The translations under genes and the position numbers were made by a program. 64,000 bases of DNA, taken from positions 41,968 to 105,967 of the forward strand of contig NZ_JAHCMU010000019.1 of the NCBI RefSeq assembly GCF_018449435.1, given 5' to 3'. The DNA comes from Flagellimonas sp. 389 (GTDB taxonomy: Bacteria; Bacteroidota; Bacteroidia; Flavobacteriales; Flavobacteriaceae). A model generated the notes under the pieces. The model made no database searches, was not told the origin of the DNA, and saw only the letters and a list, made by a program, of their open reading frames with translations. Shown here piece by piece: positions 60,270-64,000 of this stretch (the stretch's first letter is position 1; each line of letters begins with the position of its first letter).

Positions 60270-61655
60270 ATGCGAACCTTTTTAAGTATTCTAGTTTTAA
60301 GTTGTTTGATTCTTAGTTGCAGAAATGAAAATAAAGAAGCCCTAAAAGTTGAAATCAGAACGGTTACACCTGATTCTCTGGAGTATCCAAGTCAAGAAAT
60401 CCAAATTCCTGATTCTCTAAAGAACAAATTCATTGAAAATTTCTTTGTCCCCTGGGATAATCCTTCAGAAGAATTGCTTGCCAATTTAAATAGGTTTCCA
60501 GGCAAAGATCTCTCGTATCTACAAAAATACTTGGAGGATGATGAATGGTACGGTGAGAACAAGAAACCCCATACAAAATGGCAGCGAGAAGAAGTTGTAA
60601 ATAATATTGATTTAAAAAACTTTCCCAATTTCCTTCAAAAAGGAATTGTAATTGCACATACGGATTTACGTAGAATCCCAACAAACAAACCTGGCTTTGA
60701 CAGATACTCAAAAGCAGGTGAGGGATTTCCGTTCGATTATTTTCAAGAGACAGGTTTATGGGCGAATACACCTGTTTTGATTGTCCATTTGTCGAAAGAT
60801 AAACAGTGGTGCTATGTCATTAGTCCCATTTATAAGGGTTGGGTTGCCATGCATGATGTTGCTATTGTTGATGAGGCTTTTATCTCCCAATGGTCTACCG
60901 ACACCTATTGTCTACCGTTATCCGACAACATAAGTTTACAAAACCCTATTTCCAATTATGCCATCAATGCCAAAATGGGTATGGTATTACCTTATGATGA
61001 AATCTCCAATAATCCTGATAAGATTTCGGTGTACTTTGCCAATACCGATGAAAACCAAAATGCACGGATTTTAAAGGCAGAAATAGATAGAAGCGTTGTG
61101 GCATTGGACAATTTTAAGTTCAATGGGAAACATCTTAAGCAATTAGTTTCCAATTTGGCGGGAAGACCTTATGGATGGGGAGGCAATTTGGAAAATAGGG
61201 ACTGTTCCTCCATGATCCGAGATTTACTGGGGACTTACAAGGTATGGCTTCCCAGGGATTCTAAAGACCAAATCAATTCAGGGACCAAATATGACTTACC
61301 GGAAACGACTAATGAAAAAATCAAGTTCATTAAAGAAAAAGGAGTTCCTTTTTTGACCATTTTAAGAAAGAAAGGCCATAACATGTTATACGTGGGCGAT
61401 GCTCCTAACGGGGAACCCCTAATCTTTCATGCCATTTGGGGGTTAAAAACCTTTTATTCCAATGAGCAACTGGCAGATTTTTTAGCTATTTATCCTATTG
61501 AGGGAATCCACAAAGATGAGGATGGAACATTAAAAGGGAGGCATATCATTGGGGAAGCCGTTATCACTACGGTAAATGCTGGAGCTGGAAACAACCAGAT
61601 CATCACTCCCTTAATTGATGAAATTTATGCAATGACAACTATTCTTGGTAATTGA
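60270..61655 (+). CDS. SH3/NlpC-P60 lipoprotein peptidase
   Basis: A 461-residue lipoprotein from the ATG at 60270 (Cys17 in LILSC). The frame opens earlier, at 60138, but those codons lack a signal peptide and lie in front of it. The middle part has SH3-like segments (IAHTDLRRIPTNKPGF, WANTPVLIVHLSKD, SPIYKGWVAMHDVA). The C-terminal third is the NlpC/P60 peptidase: Cys312 in NRDCSSM, His370 in GHNMLYVG, and a third residue near FHAIWG (His387). Predicted to cut murein peptide links, likely gamma-D-glutamyl bonds. Divergent from gamma-glutamyltransferase across about 160 bases. Confidence 0.88.
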   Translation: MRTFLSILVLSCLILSCRNENKEALKVEIRTVTPDSLEYPSQEIQIPDSLKNKFIENFFVPWDNPSEELLANLNRFPGKDLSYLQKYLEDDEWYGENKKPHTKWQREEVVNNIDLKNFPNFLQKGIVIAHTDLRRIPTNKPGFDRYSKAGEGFPFDYFQETGLWANTPVLIVHLSKDKQWCYVISPIYKGWVAMHDVAIVDEAFISQWSTDTYCLPLSDNISLQNPISNYAINAKMGMVLPYDEISNNPDKISVYFANTDENQNARILKAEIDRSVVALDNFKFNGKHLKQLVSNLAGRPYGWGGNLENRDCSSMIRDLLGTYKVWLPRDSKDQINSGTKYDLPETTNEKIKFIKEKGVPFLTILRKKGHNMLYVGDAPNGEPLIFHAIWGLKTFYSNEQLADFLAIYPIEGIHKDEDGTLKGRHIIGEAVITTVNAGAGNNQIITPLIDEIYAMTTILGN

Positions 61656-61865
61656 AAAACTCAGCAACTTTGTAAGAATAGGACTAACATTTTGCTAAAC
61701 AGTTCAATTAATGGATTGTTATAAAATATTTTTTAAAGCTTTGTAAAAGAAAGGTTTTATAGACCCATATCCAAAAATTGTACTAAAGATAAAGTATATA
61801 CTGTCAATGCACCTAAACTTAATAAAAGAGATATATAGTTAGTTTTGCCTAATTTAATGTGGTTA

Positions 61866-63737
61866 ATGCAAAATTATTTAACTAAAATAACACTCCTTCT
61901 TTTTCTCTCTTGCAATATTTTTTTTAAAGGTATTGCACAAAATGTATTAGATACCACAAACACATCTATACCTTTTAAAATTTATAAAACCAATAATGAT
62001 ACTATTTCTATCCACTCCATATTAAAATCGGATAGATTATTTCAATTTCCCAATACTTTTAATAAAACACATCCTAAAGATACATACTGGATCAAATTAG
62101 ATTTCAAAAATCTTTCACATCTATTAAAAACCGATAGTCTATGGTATTTAAAGTTTAACAATTTTGGATACGGAACACTTTTTAGTTTAGAGAAGGATAA
62201 TATCTCAAATAAAATTATTGGTCAGTTTGAAGCTAAAAAAGAAGTCAGTTTGGTGAAGTTTCATTCTGAAACGTCTTTTTTATCAAACTCACTTTTCCAA
62301 GACCGCTTTCTCTATTTAAAAGTAAAAAAAGTAATTTCTAGAGAACTTCCAACTAGTTGGAGTTTTAGCTTCATAAGTCAATCACAACATATAGTAAACA
62401 AAAACTACTACACACAACAAGATTCCAATTCTGTTTTACCCATGTACATATTTGCGGGAATATGTATAATTATGGTTTTGCTAACACTCGCCTTTTATGC
62501 ATATTTAAAACGTCTTGAGTTTTTATTTTATTCGCTTTATGTCTTTTGGTTATTAGTCCTTTTAAGTGGTTATGAACTAAAAATATACGACTTCTTATTT
62601 GGGAACGATCTACTCTTAAAATATTGGTTTTATGAGGTTGTGCAAATGTTTATAAACTCTTCATATATCTTCTTTGTTATGTTTTATTTAAAAACAAAAG
62701 AAGATTATCCAATAATACAGCGCCTTTTAAAATTCATGCTGATTCTGCAAGTTTTGGTTTTTATTGTAGACACCTCTTTTACATATCATAAATTCTTTAT
62801 TGGCCATATTTATCTTATCAACATAGAACGCTTTATGCTAATCGCTTCTTCAACTATTGGTTTAATATATTTGGCTTTAAAAGGCAAAAATGTTTTAGCT
62901 TACTTTATTGTTTTTGGACTATTCTTTTTCTTGATCGGTACCATAGTTCATTTTTACCTAACCAACGGTTCTGCGCTTTTAGAATATAAAAGTCGTTACT
63001 TCTTAATGGTTGGTTGTGTATTGGATATTATCATTTTTGCATATGGGTTAACGTATAAGGTTTTCTTGGAACAAAATGAAAAACTGCATTATCAAAAAGA
63101 AGCTTTAACACAGAAAAACAAAGCTTTAAGAGCTCAAATAAATCCACACTTTATATTCAATTCATTAAGTTCTATACAGCATTTAATTACCTCTAACAAT
63201 AAAGTTTCAGCATTAAAGTACTTGTCTAAATTTAGTAGATTAACACGAAATGTTCTGGAAAGCTCTATTGAACCGGATATTTTGTTATCTGAAGAAATAA
63301 AGATGCTCAACGATTATTTAGAGTTAGAATCTTTACGGTTTGCAAACTCTTTTTCATATACCATAACTGTTTCTAAAAATGTGGATTCTGAAGCTATCGA
63401 AATCCCAATTTTAGTGATTCAACCCTTTGTAGAGAATGCTATTCTACATGGACTTTTAAACAAAACTGCAGGTGACAAAATATTGAATATAAACTTTTGT
63501 CGAGATGATCACTTTTTAGTGTGCGAAATTGACGATAACGGTGTAGGACGAGAGAATTCGACAAGAAAGAAGTCCATTCATAAAAAGAAATCTCGCGGAT
63601 TACAGGTTACTAAAGAACGATTGGAAATGTTTAATAAACTAAATGATGAAACCAATAATATTACAATCATAGATAAGAAAAATGATGAAGGTAATTCTCT
63701 AGGCACAAAAGTGATCATTAAAATTATTATTAATTAA
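61866..63737 (+). CDS. 7TM-DISM sensor histidine kinase (LytS type)
   Basis: About 623 residues. A signal peptide (cleavage near GIAQ), an extracellular 7TMR-DISMED2-like beta domain (about 25-190), seven membrane helices (about 195-400), then a His_kinase domain with the phospho-acceptor His in AQINPHFIFNSLSS and the N-box VIQPFVENAILHGL, then DNGVGREN in an HATPase_c part. ATGs at 61857 and 61866 and a TTG at 61845 are all possible; I use the one nearest the hydrophobic core. A LytTR-type response regulator normally pairs with such kinases and may lie beyond the window. The region is more AT-rich than its neighbours. Confidence 0.9.
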   Translation: MQNYLTKITLLLFLSCNIFFKGIAQNVLDTTNTSIPFKIYKTNNDTISIHSILKSDRLFQFPNTFNKTHPKDTYWIKLDFKNLSHLLKTDSLWYLKFNNFGYGTLFSLEKDNISNKIIGQFEAKKEVSLVKFHSETSFLSNSLFQDRFLYLKVKKVISRELPTSWSFSFISQSQHIVNKNYYTQQDSNSVLPMYIFAGICIIMVLLTLAFYAYLKRLEFLFYSLYVFWLLVLLSGYELKIYDFLFGNDLLLKYWFYEVVQMFINSSYIFFVMFYLKTKEDYPIIQRLLKFMLILQVLVFIVDTSFTYHKFFIGHIYLINIERFMLIASSTIGLIYLALKGKNVLAYFIVFGLFFFLIGTIVHFYLTNGSALLEYKSRYFLMVGCVLDIIIFAYGLTYKVFLEQNEKLHYQKEALTQKNKALRAQINPHFIFNSLSSIQHLITSNNKVSALKYLSKFSRLTRNVLESSIEPDILLSEEIKMLNDYLELESLRFANSFSYTITVSKNVDSEAIEIPILVIQPFVENAILHGLLNKTAGDKILNINFCRDDHFLVCEIDDNGVGRENSTRKKSIHKKKSRGLQVTKERLEMFNKLNDETNNITIIDKKNDEGNSLGTKVIIKIIIN

Positions 63738-63924
63738 AAGGATTTAAGAGGCTGTCAGACTAAAGTAGTGGCCAGTACATGTTAGCCATTAGATTTTCAA
63801 GTTCTTTATTTTAAATAAAAACTAGGTTAAAAATGGCACAATTCAATGCAAATTTTACGTGTCTTTTGCCTATCGAATTAAAGAATTATTCGATAGAAAA
63901 ACTTCTTAATCCATATAATCTTGC
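63738..63924. other. Intergenic region before the IS3-like end
   Basis: A frame of 40 codons starting at 63832 (MAQFNANFTCLLPIEL onward) is present but runs through the IS3-like end and has no recognised similarity. GAGGCTGTC at 63750-63758 resembles the ends of some insertion sequences but has no matching partner here. Confidence 0.3.
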
Positions 63925-64000
63925 TGTAGCCTTCCCTAAAAATAGGACAGCTTAAAATTAGAATTTTCTAACTTTAAATTTTAACTGTCACATGAAAAAA
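63925..64000 (+). mobile_element. Probable left end of an IS3-family insertion sequence
   Basis: The stretch from 63925 starts TGTAGCCTTCCC and ends AATAGGACAG, matching the layout of IS3-family left ends (TG, a C-rich block, an A-run and GGACA). An ATGAAAAAA at 63992 lies 41 bases after, where the first transposase frame of this family starts. The element continues past the window. Based on pattern only. Confidence 0.45.

Noticed and set aside
1..64000. CRISPR arrays, prophage or conjugative element
   Set aside because: No regularly spaced repeats, integrase, capsid, relaxase or cas-like gene was seen.

Overview
The window comes from a Bacteroidota chromosome, most likely a member of the Flavobacteriaceae. 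It is AT-rich. It has two SusC/SusD outer-membrane nutrient pairs, a FecR-type anti-sigma and ECF sigma pair, many lipoproteins with short signal peptides, few visible Shine-Dalgarno sites, and promoter-like TTG / TAnnTTTG pairs. No phage, plasmid or CRISPR was found. Mobile DNA is limited to one complete IS200-type element and what looks like the left end of an IS3-type element at the right edge.

Layout. 0-6.7 kb: the end of a THUMP-like methyltransferase gene, a three-gene set (5'(3')-deoxyribonucleotidase, esterase lipoprotein, VanX-like dipeptidase), an AgcS alanine/glycine symporter and two unknown proteins. 6.75-12.1 kb: a minimal SusC/SusD pair and an AraC-type regulator with an N-terminal membrane helix, bounded on the left by a strong bidirectional terminator. 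12.5 kb: tRNA-Arg(TCT). 12.8-16.1 kb: a second AraC regulator, aldose 1-epimerase, an ArsN2-like acetyltransferase and a decayed aspartase C-terminus.

16.1-30.2 kb: one long minus-strand locus. It runs from ECF sigma through FecR anti-sigma, SusC with an STN signalling domain, SusD, a lipoprotein, an IPT/TIG lipoprotein and two paralogous secreted alpha/beta hydrolases to a PPP-type phosphatase. It has the layout of a polysaccharide-utilisation locus but no recognisable glycosidase or lyase, so its substrate is open.

30.7-32 kb: an orphan receiver protein and two small membrane proteins. 32.3-44 kb: a catabolic locus with a TonB receptor, an MDR oxidoreductase, hydantoinase/oxoprolinase subunits A and B, a cupin, an NCS1 permease and proline dehydrogenase. 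An unfamiliar putative regulator is transcribed divergently, across an intergenic region with nested inverted repeats. 44-46.3 kb: a TPR hybrid histidine kinase.

46.8-60 kb: a probable zinc-limitation regulon. folE and a MerC-like gene are divergent from an operon of ABC ATPase, permease with a His-rich loop, two SCFFCG proteins, a Fur/Zur-type regulator and a metallophosphatase. The same inverted repeat, AAATGCAAC-N3-GTTGCATTT, lies in that divergent promoter and again upstream of a CobW/COG0523 GTPase gene 10 kb away. An IS200 element, an M20 deacetylase with a YfcC-type carrier, and gamma-glutamyltransferase lie in the same stretch. 60.3-64 kb: an NlpC/P60 lipoprotein, a 7TM-DISM LytS-type histidine kinase and the IS3-like end.
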